Notes under the pieces: model-generated
The model's input: the letters and a program-made list of their open reading frames with translations, nothing else
Told to the model about the DNA's origin: nothing
The model's database searches: none
Program-made: the position numbers and the translations under genes
Shown: positions 27,853 to 36,925 of the stretch, in pieces
Layout of the letters: the number at the start of each line of letters is the position of its first letter
Position numbering within the stretch: position 1 is the first letter of the stretch
Assembly: GCF_041438865.1 (NCBI RefSeq)
Contig: NZ_CP109450.1
Span: 620,001 to 684,000, forward strand
DNA: 64,000 bases
DNA from: Streptomyces sp. NBC_01471
GTDB lineage: Bacteria > Actinomycetota > Actinomycetes > Streptomycetales > Streptomycetaceae
Direction of reading: 5' to 3'

Positions 27853-28866
27853 ATGAGCAAGTCCGCACTGATCACCGGGGTCACCGGTCAGGACGGTTCC
27901 TATCTGGCGGAGCTGCTGCTCTCCAAGGGGTACACGGTCCACGGCCTCGTCCGGCGTTCGTCCAGCTTCAACACGGAGCGCGTCGACCACATCTACCAGG
28001 ACCCGCAACAGCCCGACCGGTCCTTCGTGCTGCACCACGCGGACCTCGCCGACGGGGTGGCGCTGGTGAACCTGCTGCGCGAGCTGAGACCGGACGAGGT
28101 CTACAACCTCGGGGCCCAGTCCCACGTCAGGGTCTCCTTCGACGCTCCCCTCTACACGGGTGACGTGACCGGCCTCGGGGCGCTGCGGCTCCTCGAAGCC
28201 ATCCGGGCGAGCGGTATCGAGACCCGCTACTACCAGGCGTCGTCCTCCGAGATGTTCGGCGCCACCCCGCCCCCGCAGCACGAGGGCACGCCGTTCCATC
28301 CGCGCAGCCCGTACGGCGCGGCCAAGGTCTTCGGGTACTGGACCACGGTCAACTACCGCGAGGCGTACGGCATGTACGCGGTGAACGGCATCCTCTTCAA
28401 CCACGAGTCGCCGCGCCGGGGCGAGACCTTCGTGACCCGGAAGGTGACCCGCGCGGTGGCGCGGATCAAGGCGGGGCTCCAGGACCGGCTGTACCTGGGC
28501 AATCTGGACGCCGTACGCGACTGGGGGTACGCCCCGGAGTACGTGGACGCGATGTGGCGGATGCTCCAGCACGACGAGCCCACCGACTTCGTGGTGGCGA
28601 CCGGAGTCGCGGCGACGGTACGGGAGTTCGTGGAGACCGCGTTCGCCCACGCGGGTCTGGACTGGGACGAGTACGTCCGCTACGACCCGAAGTACGAGCG
28701 CCCCAGCGAGGTGGACGCGCTGATCGGCGACCCGGCGAAGGCGAACGAACTGCTCGGCTGGAAACCGGAAGTGCTCGTCGAGGAGCTGGCCCGGATCATG
28801 GTGGACGCCGATGTGCGTCAGGTCGCGGACCAACTGGCCGGTGCGAACGTCCGCATCGACCGCTGA
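27853..28866 (+). CDS. gmd: GDP-mannose 4,6-dehydratase
   Basis: 337 residues from ATG 27853 with AGAGAGGGA upstream. Motifs: [20 protein letters not shown] for NADP binding, [36 protein letters not shown] (Tyr-x3-Lys) and [20 protein letters not shown]. The length and every family box match a functional enzyme that makes GDP-4-keto-6-deoxymannose from GDP-mannose. With the divergent fcl gene it provides GDP-L-fucose, or another 6-deoxyhexose, to the surrounding polysaccharide locus. Confidence 0.95.
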   Translation: MSKSALITGVTGQDGSYLAELLLSKGYTVHGLVRRSSSFNTERVDHIYQDPQQPDRSFVLHHADLADGVALVNLLRELRPDEVYNLGAQSHVRVSFDAPLYTGDVTGLGALRLLEAIRASGIETRYYQASSSEMFGATPPPQHEGTPFHPRSPYGAAKVFGYWTTVNYREAYGMYAVNGILFNHESPRRGETFVTRKVTRAVARIKAGLQDRLYLGNLDAVRDWGYAPEYVDAMWRMLQHDEPTDFVVATGVAATVREFVETAFAHAGLDWDEYVRYDPKYERPSEVDALIGDPAKANELLGWKPEVLVEELARIMVDADVRQVADQLAGANVRIDR

Positions 28867-28897
28867 CGTGACGACTTCATGCCTGGGGGGTATGTAC

Positions 28898-31618
28898 ATG
28901 CGTAGATCCAGAGGGCTTTCGGCCGCCCTCGTCCTCACGGTCACCGCGGGTCTGGGGGTGACAGCCGCGGCTCCGGCCACGGCGGTCACCCCTCCGGTGG
29001 CGTTCACCGCGGACGACCTGCCGACCTGGCAGACGAACGGAATCGTCTGGGCGCTGGCCGAGGCGCAGGGGACCGTCTTCGTCGGCGGTACGTTCTCGCA
29101 GATCCGGCCGCCGGACGGGGCGAGCGGCACACCGCAGGACGCGGTCAACTTCGTGGCGATGAACGCCGCCACCGGGGCGCCCACGTCCTGCAAGCTGTCG
29201 TTCACCGTGGGCAGTGGCACCGCGACCGTGCGGGCACTCGCGGTCTCGCCCGACAAGAAGACCCTGTACGCGGGCGGCTACTTCGGCGCCGTCAACGGCG
29301 TACAGGCCAGCAGCCTCGCGGCGATCGACATCGCCACCTGCGCCCCGAAGGCGGACTTCCACCCGAGCTTCCCGGCGACGGTGCGGGCGCTCGCCGCCAC
29401 CGGCGACACGGTGTACGCGGGCGGCGACTTCGGGACCGTCGCGGGCGAGACGCGCAAGCGGTTCGCCGCGGTGGACAGCGGCACCGGAGCCCTGCGCCCG
29501 TTCCGCGCCGACGCGGATCTGCCGGGCCGTGCGGTGGCGGTCACACCCGACGGGCACGACGTCCTGCTCGGCGGTGACTTCTTCACCGTCAACGGCGCCG
29601 CCTCGCACGCGCTCGCCGTGGTCGACGCCACGTCGGGCCAGAACGTGAAGACCTATCCGGGCTTCATCGAGACCAACTCGGTCGTCAAGACCATCGGGAC
29701 CGACGCGACCGGTTTCTACACCGGCAACGAGGGGACGGGCGGCGGCGTCTTCGACGGGCGGATCGCGCTGAACCTCAGCGATCTCGGCCAGCGCTGGCGC
29801 GACACCTGCCTGGGCGCCACCCAGGCCGTGCTGTCGTACGAGAACGTCCTCTACAGCGCGTCGCACGCCCACGACTGCTCCAGCGTGGGCGAATTCCCCG
29901 ACGGTCCGCGCAACCATCTGCTGGCCCAGCCGACCACCGGCGTGGGCAAGCTCGGCTGGTTCCCGAACACCAACGACGGTCTTGGCGAGGGCATCGGCCC
30001 GCGCGCCCTGACCGTCGCGGAGACCTCCTCCAACAAGTACCTCTGGGTCGGCGGCGAGTTCACCACGGTCAACGCCGCGCCCGCCCAGGGACTCACCCGG
30101 TTCGCGGCGAGCCCCGACACCGGGGTGCCGGGGGTGCCGCAGGCCAGTGCGTCCAGCTTCAGGCCCGGTGAGGTGCAGGTGCGCTGGCGCTCCAGCACCG
30201 ACCTGGACGACAGCAGGCTGACGTACAAGGTCTACCGGAACGGCTCGTCCACCCCGCTGTACACCGTGGACGGCGATTCGCTGCCGTGGTCGCGGCCCCA
30301 GATGTCGTTCCGGGACACCGGTGTGACCGCGGGCCGGACCTACAGCTACCGGGTGACGGCGACGGACGCGGCCGGCAACGCGAGCGGGCTCTCGCCCACG
30401 GCGACGGTCACCGTCCCCTCGTCGGCCGATGCGTACCCGGCGGCCGTCCTGAAGGACGGCGCGACCCTGTACTGGCGCTACGACGAGGCCGGTTCCCCGT
30501 TCACCGGCGACTCGTCCCCGTCCGACAACAGCGGTATCCAGCTGGGCGGCCCGTCGCTGCGGCAGACTCCGGCCGCGGTCAACGGCTCCAGTACGGCGCT
30601 GGGTCTCGACGGCACCGACCAGCTGGTCTACAGCGACCGCAGGACGACCGTGGACGGTGACTACTCGATCGAGACGTGGTTCAGGACGACCACCGGCCGC
30701 GGCGGCAAGCTGGTCGGTTTCGGCGACAACACCACCCGGACCAGCGGCACCTACGACAAGCACCTCTACATGACCGACAGCGGCAATGTGGTCTTCGGTG
30801 TGTACCCGGGCTCGGCCCAGACCGTCACCACCCCGGGCACCTACAACGACGGCGCCTGGCACCAGGTGGTCGCCACCCAGGGCGCCTCCGGCATGGCGCT
30901 CTATGTCGACGGTGCGCTCAAGGCCTCGTCCAAGGTGACGGGCAACCAGGCGTACTCAGGCTACTGGCGAGTCGGCGGTGACCAGCTCAACGGCTGGCCG
31001 CAGCAGCCCACGAGCAACTTCTTCGCGGGCCAGATCGACGAGACGGCCATCTACCCCTCGGTGCTCACCGCGCAGCAGGTGGCCGACCACCACGGACTGG
31101 CGAGCGCCCCCGCGGACACCGTCACCACCGTCCGCGCGTCCGACGACGGTTACGTCAACGCGGGTGCACCGAGCACGAACTACGGCACGTCGAGTTCGCT
31201 CGCGGTACGCGGCACACCGGCGTACGCGTCGTATCTGCGCTTCACCCTGCCGCCGGCCCCGGCGGGCACGGTACTGAAGAGCGCCAGGCTCTCGGTGAAG
31301 ACCTCGGCCCAGACGGGGGCGGGCTCCACGGACAGCCAGTCCGTCGTGCCGGTCACCGGGGACTGGACCGAGCCGGCTCTGACGTACACCGACCGGCCCG
31401 CGCCGGGACCTGGCACACTCGGCACGCTGAGCGGCGCCACGGACGGGTCCACCGTCTATTCGGCCCCGCTCGACCCGACCGCGCTCACCCCTGCGCTGGG
31501 CAGCCCCTACAGCCTGGCACTGACGAGTACGGGCACGGACCCGCTCTGGCTGTGGTCCCGCGAGGCCACCGCGGCCGAGGGCACTCCGCAGCTCGTGCTG
31601 ACCTTCGGCGCACCGTGA
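28898..31618 (+). CDS. Large secreted beta-propeller / FN3 / LamG / DNRLRE protein
   Basis: 906 residues, starting 31 bp after gmd, with G6 (28885-28890) as the apparent ribosome-binding tract and ATG 28892 as an alternative. The signal peptide (MRRSRGLSAALVLTVTAGLG) ends near APATA. Residues ~30-400 are repeats of the form LYAGGYFGAVNG, VYAGGDFGTVAG, VLLGGDFFTVNG, LWVGGEFTTVN, a propeller-like array. A fibronectin type III domain follows (~408-505), then a LamG/concanavalin-like domain (~560-735; YSIETWFRTTTGRG) and a C-terminal DNRLRE/CBM96-like sandwich (~740-906; DGYVNAGAPSTNYGTSSSLA). It is likely a cell-surface or matrix protein that binds glycan. No catalytic motif was recognised. Confidence 0.85.
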   Translation: MRRSRGLSAALVLTVTAGLGVTAAAPATAVTPPVAFTADDLPTWQTNGIVWALAEAQGTVFVGGTFSQIRPPDGASGTPQDAVNFVAMNAATGAPTSCKLSFTVGSGTATVRALAVSPDKKTLYAGGYFGAVNGVQASSLAAIDIATCAPKADFHPSFPATVRALAATGDTVYAGGDFGTVAGETRKRFAAVDSGTGALRPFRADADLPGRAVAVTPDGHDVLLGGDFFTVNGAASHALAVVDATSGQNVKTYPGFIETNSVVKTIGTDATGFYTGNEGTGGGVFDGRIALNLSDLGQRWRDTCLGATQAVLSYENVLYSASHAHDCSSVGEFPDGPRNHLLAQPTTGVGKLGWFPNTNDGLGEGIGPRALTVAETSSNKYLWVGGEFTTVNAAPAQGLTRFAASPDTGVPGVPQASASSFRPGEVQVRWRSSTDLDDSRLTYKVYRNGSSTPLYTVDGDSLPWSRPQMSFRDTGVTAGRTYSYRVTATDAAGNASGLSPTATVTVPSSADAYPAAVLKDGATLYWRYDEAGSPFTGDSSPSDNSGIQLGGPSLRQTPAAVNGSSTALGLDGTDQLVYSDRRTTVDGDYSIETWFRTTTGRGGKLVGFGDNTTRTSGTYDKHLYMTDSGNVVFGVYPGSAQTVTTPGTYNDGAWHQVVATQGASGMALYVDGALKASSKVTGNQAYSGYWRVGGDQLNGWPQQPTSNFFAGQIDETAIYPSVLTAQQVADHHGLASAPADTVTTVRASDDGYVNAGAPSTNYGTSSSLAVRGTPAYASYLRFTLPPAPAGTVLKSARLSVKTSAQTGAGSTDSQSVVPVTGDWTEPALTYTDRPAPGPGTLGTLSGATDGSTVYSAPLDPTALTPALGSPYSLALTSTGTDPLWLWSREATAAEGTPQLVLTFGAP

Positions 31619-31647
31619 TCCGCCGGTGACGCCACCGCAATGACCGC

Positions 31648-31677
31648 GTGCGGGGCCCGGTCCGCCGGGCCCCGCAC
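31648..31677 (+). terminator. Perfect 13-bp stem-loop
   Basis: Arms GTGCGGGGCCCGG and CCGGGCCCCGCAC around TCCG, 30 bp after the stop of the large secreted protein and just before the lipoprotein gene. Confidence 0.8.
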
Positions 31678-31701
31678 CGCCCGTACCACAGGAGCACTCT
31701 C

Positions 31702-32385
31702 ATGCGTCCACTCCACCGGCGTACGGCAGCCGCGGCGGCCGCGCTGGCCGCCCTCGTCTCCCTGTCCGCCTGCGGCTCGTCCGGTTCCTCGCACGACAGC
31801 GGGAAGAACGGGGCCGGCGCTCAGCACACCCCGGCTCCGTCGGCGAGCGTCCCGGACCCGCGGACCGGGACCGGCCCTTCGCCGTCCCCGTCGGCGAAGG
31901 AACCGGTGCTGCCGGACTCCCGGCTCACACCCGTCACCGGCTCGTTCAGCAAGAAGGACAAGAAGTACCTGAGCGGGCGGGTGCCGCAGGACATGGATCC
32001 CTCCGCCGTGCTGCAGACCGGCCAGGAGAGCTGCCAGCGGGTTTCCAGGACCGCCGCACACGACAAGGACGCGGCGGTGGGAGCGGTCATCGCGGGCGAC
32101 ATCCCCGACGCGAAGGCGGCCATCACCCTGCTCTGCCCGGACCAGAAGCCGGTCCTCAAGGCCGCGGACGCGGGCTTCCCGGACGGCACGCGGAAAAACC
32201 CGCGGGCGGGCACCTACCGCGCCCTGACGACCACCGCCGACTGCACCTGGCGCGTCTCGGGCAGCGGCGGCAAGCTGCTCGCATCCGGGCCCGGCACGGG
32301 CGCCAAGGGTACGGTCGAGGCCCGCGTCCCGGCGGGCGCCGCCGAGTTCACCTCGACCGGCTGCTACGCCTGGGTCCCGGCGTAG
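31702..32385 (+). CDS. Putative lipoprotein of the polysaccharide locus
   Basis: 227 residues from ATG 31702, with AGGAG 8 bases upstream. The signal peptide MRPLHRRTAAAAAALAALVS leads to lipobox LSAC (Cys ~23), then a Ser/Pro/Gly-rich linker. A ~150-residue domain follows, including KKYLSGRVPQDMDPSAVLQT and a C-terminal all-beta part, ADCTWRVSGSGGKLLASG and FTSTGCYAWVPA. The C-terminal half resembles actinobacterial extracellular domains that present a Cys pair, but I assign no family. Its last 22 bp overlap the 3' end of the convergent glycosyltransferase gene. Confidence 0.75.
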   Translation: MRPLHRRTAAAAAALAALVSLSACGSSGSSHDSGKNGAGAQHTPAPSASVPDPRTGTGPSPSPSAKEPVLPDSRLTPVTGSFSKKDKKYLSGRVPQDMDPSAVLQTGQESCQRVSRTAAHDKDAAVGAVIAGDIPDAKAAITLLCPDQKPVLKAADAGFPDGTRKNPRAGTYRALTTTADCTWRVSGSGGKLLASGPGTGAKGTVEARVPAGAAEFTSTGCYAWVPA

Positions 32386-33488
32386 CACCTCGCGTACACG
32401 CCGAGCAGGGTGTCGAGCACGGCGTCCATCGAGAACGCCTCCGCCGCCAGCTTCCGCGCTGCGGCGGAGGCCGCTTCGCCGGCACCGGGGTCCAGCAGCT
32501 CCAGCACGCCGGAGGCCAGATCCGCCGCGCCGCCGACCACACGTCCGGCGCCGGCGTCCGCGATGTCCCGGGCGAGCCCGTTGGAGTGCGTGACCACGGC
32601 GGGCGTCCCGGCCGCGAGGGCTTCCAGGACCGACATCGGGAACGGCTCGTCCACCGAGGGCAGTACATAGACATGGGCGTGCCGCAGCTCGGCGAGCATC
32701 TCACCGGACGAGAGCGAACCGGGGCAGTGCACCCGCTCGCCGAGCCCGAGGCCACTGATGAGCCCCTGTACGGAGGCGAGTTCGCCCTCGTCCGGCCCGG
32801 CCAGGACGAACTCGGCCTCCGGGTGGTGGCGCAGGATCTCCGGGACCGCGGCCACGAAGTCCTGCGGCCGCTTCCTGGCCTGCAGCCTGGCCGCGTAGAG
32901 GATGCGCGGCGGTCCGGACGGGGTGGGCCGGGCCTCCTGGGCCGGCACGCCGTTCACGAGACGGACGAGGCGGAGGGGCCGGCCGGGGGCCACGGCTTCG
33001 AGGCCCCTGCGTTCGTGGTCCGTCAGATACAGCACGGCCGAGGCCCGGCGGAGCACTCGGCGGACGGCCAGCGCGTCGAGCACCTTCGCGAGGAGCCGGT
33101 CGCTGGGGTCGACCATGCCGTGGGTCTGGAGCACGAGCGGCTTGCCCGCGCGCAGCGCCGCCAGGGCGACCGGCAGGGTCACCAGGTCGCGTGCGAGGTG
33201 CACATGGACGAGGTCCGCGTCGCGGACCAGACGCCCGGCGGCTGCGATCAGGGCGGGTGAGGTGATGCCGCTGAAGCCGAGCGGCAGCATTCTGCGGGCG
33301 CGGAAGAGCCGGGCGGGTACGCCCTCCACCTCGGTGGGCAGCGGACCTCCGAAGCCGTCGCCGAGGGCGAGCAGCCGCGCCTCGTGACCGCGCTCCCGCA
33401 GCCCCCGGGAGAGGTTGAGCGCGACCCGGACGGGGCCGCCGAAGGCGTGCGTCGGACTGTGCAGGGTGACGGCGTGCAGGACTCTCAT
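32364..33488 (-). CDS. Glycosyltransferase family 4
   Basis: 374 residues of GT-B fold. The N-terminal acceptor half contains HSPTHAFGGPVRVALNLSRG and VHVHLARDLVTLPVALAALR. The donor half has ILYAARLQARKRPQDFVAAV, LVLAGPDEGELASVQ, the HVYVLPSVDEPFPMSVLEAL box with the catalytic E-x7-E pattern, and AAGTPAVVTHSNGLARDI. It adds a sugar to the lipid-linked repeat unit on the cytoplasmic face. Its ATG overlaps the stop of the upstream acyltransferase gene (ATGA), so the two are translationally coupled. Its 3' end overlaps the convergent lipoprotein gene by 22 bp. Confidence 0.92.
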   Translation of the reverse strand: MRVLHAVTLHSPTHAFGGPVRVALNLSRGLRERGHEARLLALGDGFGGPLPTEVEGVPARLFRARRMLPLGFSGITSPALIAAAGRLVRDADLVHVHLARDLVTLPVALAALRAGKPLVLQTHGMVDPSDRLLAKVLDALAVRRVLRRASAVLYLTDHERRGLEAVAPGRPLRLVRLVNGVPAQEARPTPSGPPRILYAARLQARKRPQDFVAAVPEILRHHPEAEFVLAGPDEGELASVQGLISGLGLGERVHCPGSLSSGEMLAELRHAHVYVLPSVDEPFPMSVLEALAAGTPAVVTHSNGLARDIADAGAGRVVGGAADLASGVLELLDPGAGEAASAAARKLAAEAFSMDAVLDTLLGVYARCYAGTQA

Positions 33489-34021
33489 ACGGGCTCCTCG
33501 ACCGGGCGGCGGCCCTCGGCCGTGTGCAGCGTGAGGTCCGGGAGGTCCCGGTGGACGACGGTGCCCGCCGCCACGACGGCGTGCGCGCCTATGGTGACGC
33601 CCGCGAGCACCGTGGCGCGGGCGGCGACCCAGGCGCCGTCCTGCACCACGATCGGGGCGTTGCGGTAGCGGAAGTCCGCGGCACGGTGGTCATGGCTGCC
33701 GGTGCAGAGCAGCGCCTCCTGGGAGACACAGACATGCGCCCCCAGGGTGACCGGCTCCAGGTTGAGCAGCCAGGCGCCCTCACCGATCCAGGTGTGGTCA
33801 CCCACCGTCAGCTTCCACGGCCACAGGACCCGCACCCGGTGGCGTATCAGCACCCCTTCACCGATCGTCGCTCCGAAGGCCCGCAGCAGCGCGACGCGCA
33901 GCCGGGCCGGGCAGAACCACGCCATGAAGACGGTGTTCATCACGGCGAACCAGAGCGCCTGGGTCAGCCGCCCCCGGCCCTTGTCGTACCCGGCCAGCGT
34001 GAACGCCGGTAGATTCCGCAT
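33485..34021 (-). CDS. Hexapeptide-repeat acyltransferase (WcaF-like)
   Basis: 178 residues from ATG 34021, with GGGGGTGAA upstream (GTG 34024 also possible). N-terminal residues LTQALWFAVMNTVFMAWFCP are typical of WcaF-like colanic-acid acetyltransferases. The left-handed beta-helix follows: FGATIGEGVLIRHRVRVLWP, TVGDHTWIGEGAWLLNLEPV, GAHVCVSQEALLCTGSHDHR with the catalytic His, and VVQDGAWVAARATVLAGVTI. It probably O-acetylates a sugar of the polysaccharide. It is coupled to the glycosyltransferase downstream by a 4-bp overlap. Confidence 0.92.
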   Translation of the reverse strand: MRNLPAFTLAGYDKGRGRLTQALWFAVMNTVFMAWFCPARLRVALLRAFGATIGEGVLIRHRVRVLWPWKLTVGDHTWIGEGAWLLNLEPVTLGAHVCVSQEALLCTGSHDHRAADFRYRNAPIVVQDGAWVAARATVLAGVTIGAHAVVAAGTVVHRDLPDLTLHTAEGRRPVEEPV

Positions 34022-34166
34022 CACTTCACCCCCACTGGCGCCTCCCCAGACGCCTGAGCGCTCAGCCTAGTGCGTGACGAGAGGCGACAGCGCGGCGTCG
34101 GTAGACTGCGGGCGGGGAACTGCGGGGAACGACACCGGGGCGTTCAACAGGGGGCGGGGGCCATCC

Positions 34167-35708
34167 ATGGCGACGGACACGAGCGAGAGCGCCCGGCCGG
34201 GGCCGCCGGCCGCTGCCGCCGGGCGCGGCCCGGTCCCCGGCCCCGCCGGGGTCCCCGCGGCCGCCCTCCGTTTCGCGCCCGCCGTCTCCCCGCGCACGCT
34301 GCTCTCACGGGCCCTGTCGGTGCCGCTCGCGCTCGGGCTCTCGCTCGTACTGCCGCTGCTCGTCGCCGTACAGCCCGGCGACGGGGTCCACGACGCCGCG
34401 TACTGGCTCCAGCTCACCCTGACCGTCTACGCGGGGGCCAGGCTGTCCGGCATGATCCTGACCAGCCACCGCAAGCTGCTCCAGGGGTCGTTCTGGCTCT
34501 TCGTCTACATGGCGATGGGGGTGGCGCCGCTGGCTCAGGCGGTGCTCGGCAAGGTTCCGACGCCCGTGGTGGGGCCGCGCTCGGACGTGACGGAGGCCGT
34601 GGCGCTCGTCCTCATCGGCTGCGCCGCCTTCGACGTGGGCGCGCTGCTCGCCCGGCACCGGCCCGGCGGCAAGGGCCGCGGTGGGACCAGACCCGCGCTG
34701 GTGCACCGCAGGCGGCTGTATCTGCTGGTCGTGGTCGCCTTCGTGTGCAGTGCGGCGCTCATCGTCAAACTGGGCGGGCCCGCCGTCTTCTTCAGCAGCC
34801 GGCAGGAGATCATCGCCGGTATCGAGGAGGCGGGCATCTCGCAGGCCGACTCGCAGGCGGGCCAGGCCCTGCTGCGCGGCTTCGGCACGGTCCCCGCGCT
34901 CTTCGCCCTGCTCGCGTACACCCGCTGGCTCGTCACGTCGCGCCGCGCCCGCAGATCCCCCGCGGTGATCACCGTCTGGATCGCCCTTGCCGCACTGAAC
35001 ACCGTGGTCAACAACCCGATCTCCAACCCGCGTTACTGGTTCCTGACCGTGCTGCTCGCGCTGCTCTTCACGGTGTTCCCGGTCAGCGCGGCGATGTACC
35101 GCTCGGCGCTGAGCCTGGGGGTGGTGGTGGCGCTGGTGATCTTCCCGTTCGCCGACCGCTTCCGCTACGACGAGCAGAACTACCACCCGGTGGAGACCAC
35201 TTCGGTACTGGAGCCGCTGGCGCTCAAGGACTACGACCAGATCGGGATGTTCGCCAACACCATCACCTTCGAGCGGTCCGGTGTCGGACACCTCTACGGC
35301 AAGCAGCTGGCCGGATCGCTACTGTTCGCCGTCCCGCGCTCGGTGTGGCACGGCAAGCCGCACGACACCGGGGTGATGGTCGGGGAGTGGATGGACGCGG
35401 TCAACACGAACCTCTCCTCGCCGGTGTGGGCGGAGCTGTGGATCGACTTCGGCCCGGCCGGGATGACGCTGGGGCTGCTCGCGATGGGGTACGCGGCCGC
35501 CCGGGTGGACCGGAGATACGCCCGCCGCGCGATCCGGCGCACACCTCCGGGAAGCCTGATCTCTCTCGTGGTGCCGCTCGTCGCCGGTTACTCGTTCATC
35601 CTGCTGCGCGGTCCGCTGCTCCAGGCGTCGGGCCGGGTGGCCATCGCGGTGATCTGCATCGCGATGGTCACCACCTACCGTCAGGACAGGGGTGCGGTGC
35701 TGCGCTGA
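34167..35708 (+). CDS. Polysaccharide polymerase-like membrane protein (Wzy candidate)
   Basis: 513 residues from ATG 34167, preceded by two G5 tracts. A Pro/Ala-rich cytoplasmic tail of ~60 residues is followed by about ten hydrophobic segments and a long extracytoplasmic loop around residues 340-430 (FPFADRFRYDEQNYHP to SVWHGKPHDTGVMVGEWMDA). This layout, and the place in the cluster between acyltransferase and flippase genes, fit an O-antigen/EPS polymerase, although sequence motifs in this group are weak. Its final 28 bp overlap the convergent flippase gene. Call by topology and context. Confidence 0.7.
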   Translation: MATDTSESARPGPPAAAAGRGPVPGPAGVPAAALRFAPAVSPRTLLSRALSVPLALGLSLVLPLLVAVQPGDGVHDAAYWLQLTLTVYAGARLSGMILTSHRKLLQGSFWLFVYMAMGVAPLAQAVLGKVPTPVVGPRSDVTEAVALVLIGCAAFDVGALLARHRPGGKGRGGTRPALVHRRRLYLLVVVAFVCSAALIVKLGGPAVFFSSRQEIIAGIEEAGISQADSQAGQALLRGFGTVPALFALLAYTRWLVTSRRARRSPAVITVWIALAALNTVVNNPISNPRYWFLTVLLALLFTVFPVSAAMYRSALSLGVVVALVIFPFADRFRYDEQNYHPVETTSVLEPLALKDYDQIGMFANTITFERSGVGHLYGKQLAGSLLFAVPRSVWHGKPHDTGVMVGEWMDAVNTNLSSPVWAELWIDFGPAGMTLGLLAMGYAAARVDRRYARRAIRRTPPGSLISLVVPLVAGYSFILLRGPLLQASGRVAIAVICIAMVTTYRQDRGAVLR

Positions 35709-36925
35709 GCGTCCCCGCCGGTGACCGGCTCGGCCGCCGGGCCCAGCCGGACGACGCGCGTCCAGGCGGCGACCGCCTTGAGCGCGGAACCGGCCGCGAG
35801 CCCCCAGGCCGCGCCCATGACGCCGCCGAACGGATAGCAGCCGAGCATCAGCGCCACGGAGACCAGCGAGAAGACCACCTGGAGCGAGAGGGTGGCGCGC
35901 GGGCTGAGCACCCGGAGGGTGACCAGAGCGCAGGTGCCGAGCGCCATCACCGCGTACTGGCTGCCGGTGGCGGGCAGCAGCGCCGATGCCGACTGCCAGG
36001 TGGCGCCGAGGAGTTGGTGTCCCACCCGGTCGGGCAGGGCGTAGAGGACCGCGGCCCAGCCGAAGCCCACCCCGGCCAGTACGCAGCCCAGCACGGCGGC
36101 GGCGCGCGCGGTGGCCCGCCGGCCGCCCAGCCGGCCGAGGACCGGCGGGCCGAAGGCGTTGACCGAGTTGAACAGCACGTTGAGCGGGCCGAAGAGCGTG
36201 GTCGCGCCGCGCAGCGCGCCGACGGCCAGCGGGCTGGCGAACAGCCCGAGGCCGAGGACGGCCAGCTGGCTGGAGGCGTTGCCGACGGCGAACTCGACGA
36301 CGAACCGCATCCCGAGGTGGCCGCGCCGCAGATAGCGCCGTACCTGGGTGGGGGCCCCGCGTACCAGGGGCCGCAGCAGCAGCAGGCCGGTCAGGAGCGC
36401 CGGGACGGCGGACAGTCCCCAGACGGCGACCAGCCGGGCGGGGTTCGCGTGGTGCGGCTGGAGGAGCAGGGCGGGCACCACGCAGAGCAGCCGCAGCACA
36501 TCGGCGACGAGTGCGCGGTGGGGCTGCTGGAGCGCGGAGAAGGAGTAGCGCAGGCCGTCCTGGAGCAGCACGAAGGGCAGCACGAGTCCCAGCGCCAGGA
36601 AGGTCTGCCCCAGCCGGCCGCCGACGGCCGCGCCGCCCGCCGCGAGCAGCGCGCCCGCGGCGAGTGAGGCAGAGCCGGTGAAGGCGGCGGCCGAGCGGCA
36701 GGCCGATGCGAGCGCCGTCCGGTCGCCGCGCTCCAGCACGACGGCCTGTCCGACGTACGACATGTTGAGGCCGAGCAGCACCGTGAAGGTCAGATAGACC
36801 ATCGAGAACGCGGCGAACCCGGCGGTGGTGGAGACCCGGGCCGCCATGACCAGCACCAGGATGTTGGTGAGGCTTGAGGCAGCCTGGTCGAGCACCGAGG
36901 CGGCGACGACGGCCGAACGTCTCAC
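35681..36925 (-). CDS. Polysaccharide flippase (Wzx/oligosaccharide exporter family)
   Basis: 414 residues from GTG 36925 with about 12 membrane segments and the loose pattern of the MOP superfamily: VLDQAASSLTNILVLVMAAR at the start, then GFAAFSMVYLTFTVLLGLNM. It would move lipid-linked repeat units to the outer face of the membrane. The start overlaps the stop of the Wzz-like gene by 4 bp (GTGA), placing it third in a coupled glycosyltransferase - Wzz - flippase operon. Its 3' end overlaps the polymerase-like gene by 28 bp. Confidence 0.85.
   Translation of the reverse strand: MRRSAVVAASVLDQAASSLTNILVLVMAARVSTTAGFAAFSMVYLTFTVLLGLNMSYVGQAVVLERGDRTALASACRSAAAFTGSASLAAGALLAAGGAAVGGRLGQTFLALGLVLPFVLLQDGLRYSFSALQQPHRALVADVLRLLCVVPALLLQPHHANPARLVAVWGLSAVPALLTGLLLLRPLVRGAPTQVRRYLRRGHLGMRFVVEFAVGNASSQLAVLGLGLFASPLAVGALRGATTLFGPLNVLFNSVNAFGPPVLGRLGGRRATARAAAVLGCVLAGVGFGWAAVLYALPDRVGHQLLGATWQSASALLPATGSQYAVMALGTCALVTLRVLSPRATLSLQVVFSLVSVALMLGCYPFGGVMGAAWGLAAGSALKAVAAWTRVVRLGPAAEPVTGGDAQRSTAPLS

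Noticed and set aside
34070..36667. An 865-codon plus-strand frame across the polymerase and flippase genes
   Set aside because: It is Arg/Gly/Ala-rich without any family motif and overlaps two genes with proper membrane topology; a shadow frame.
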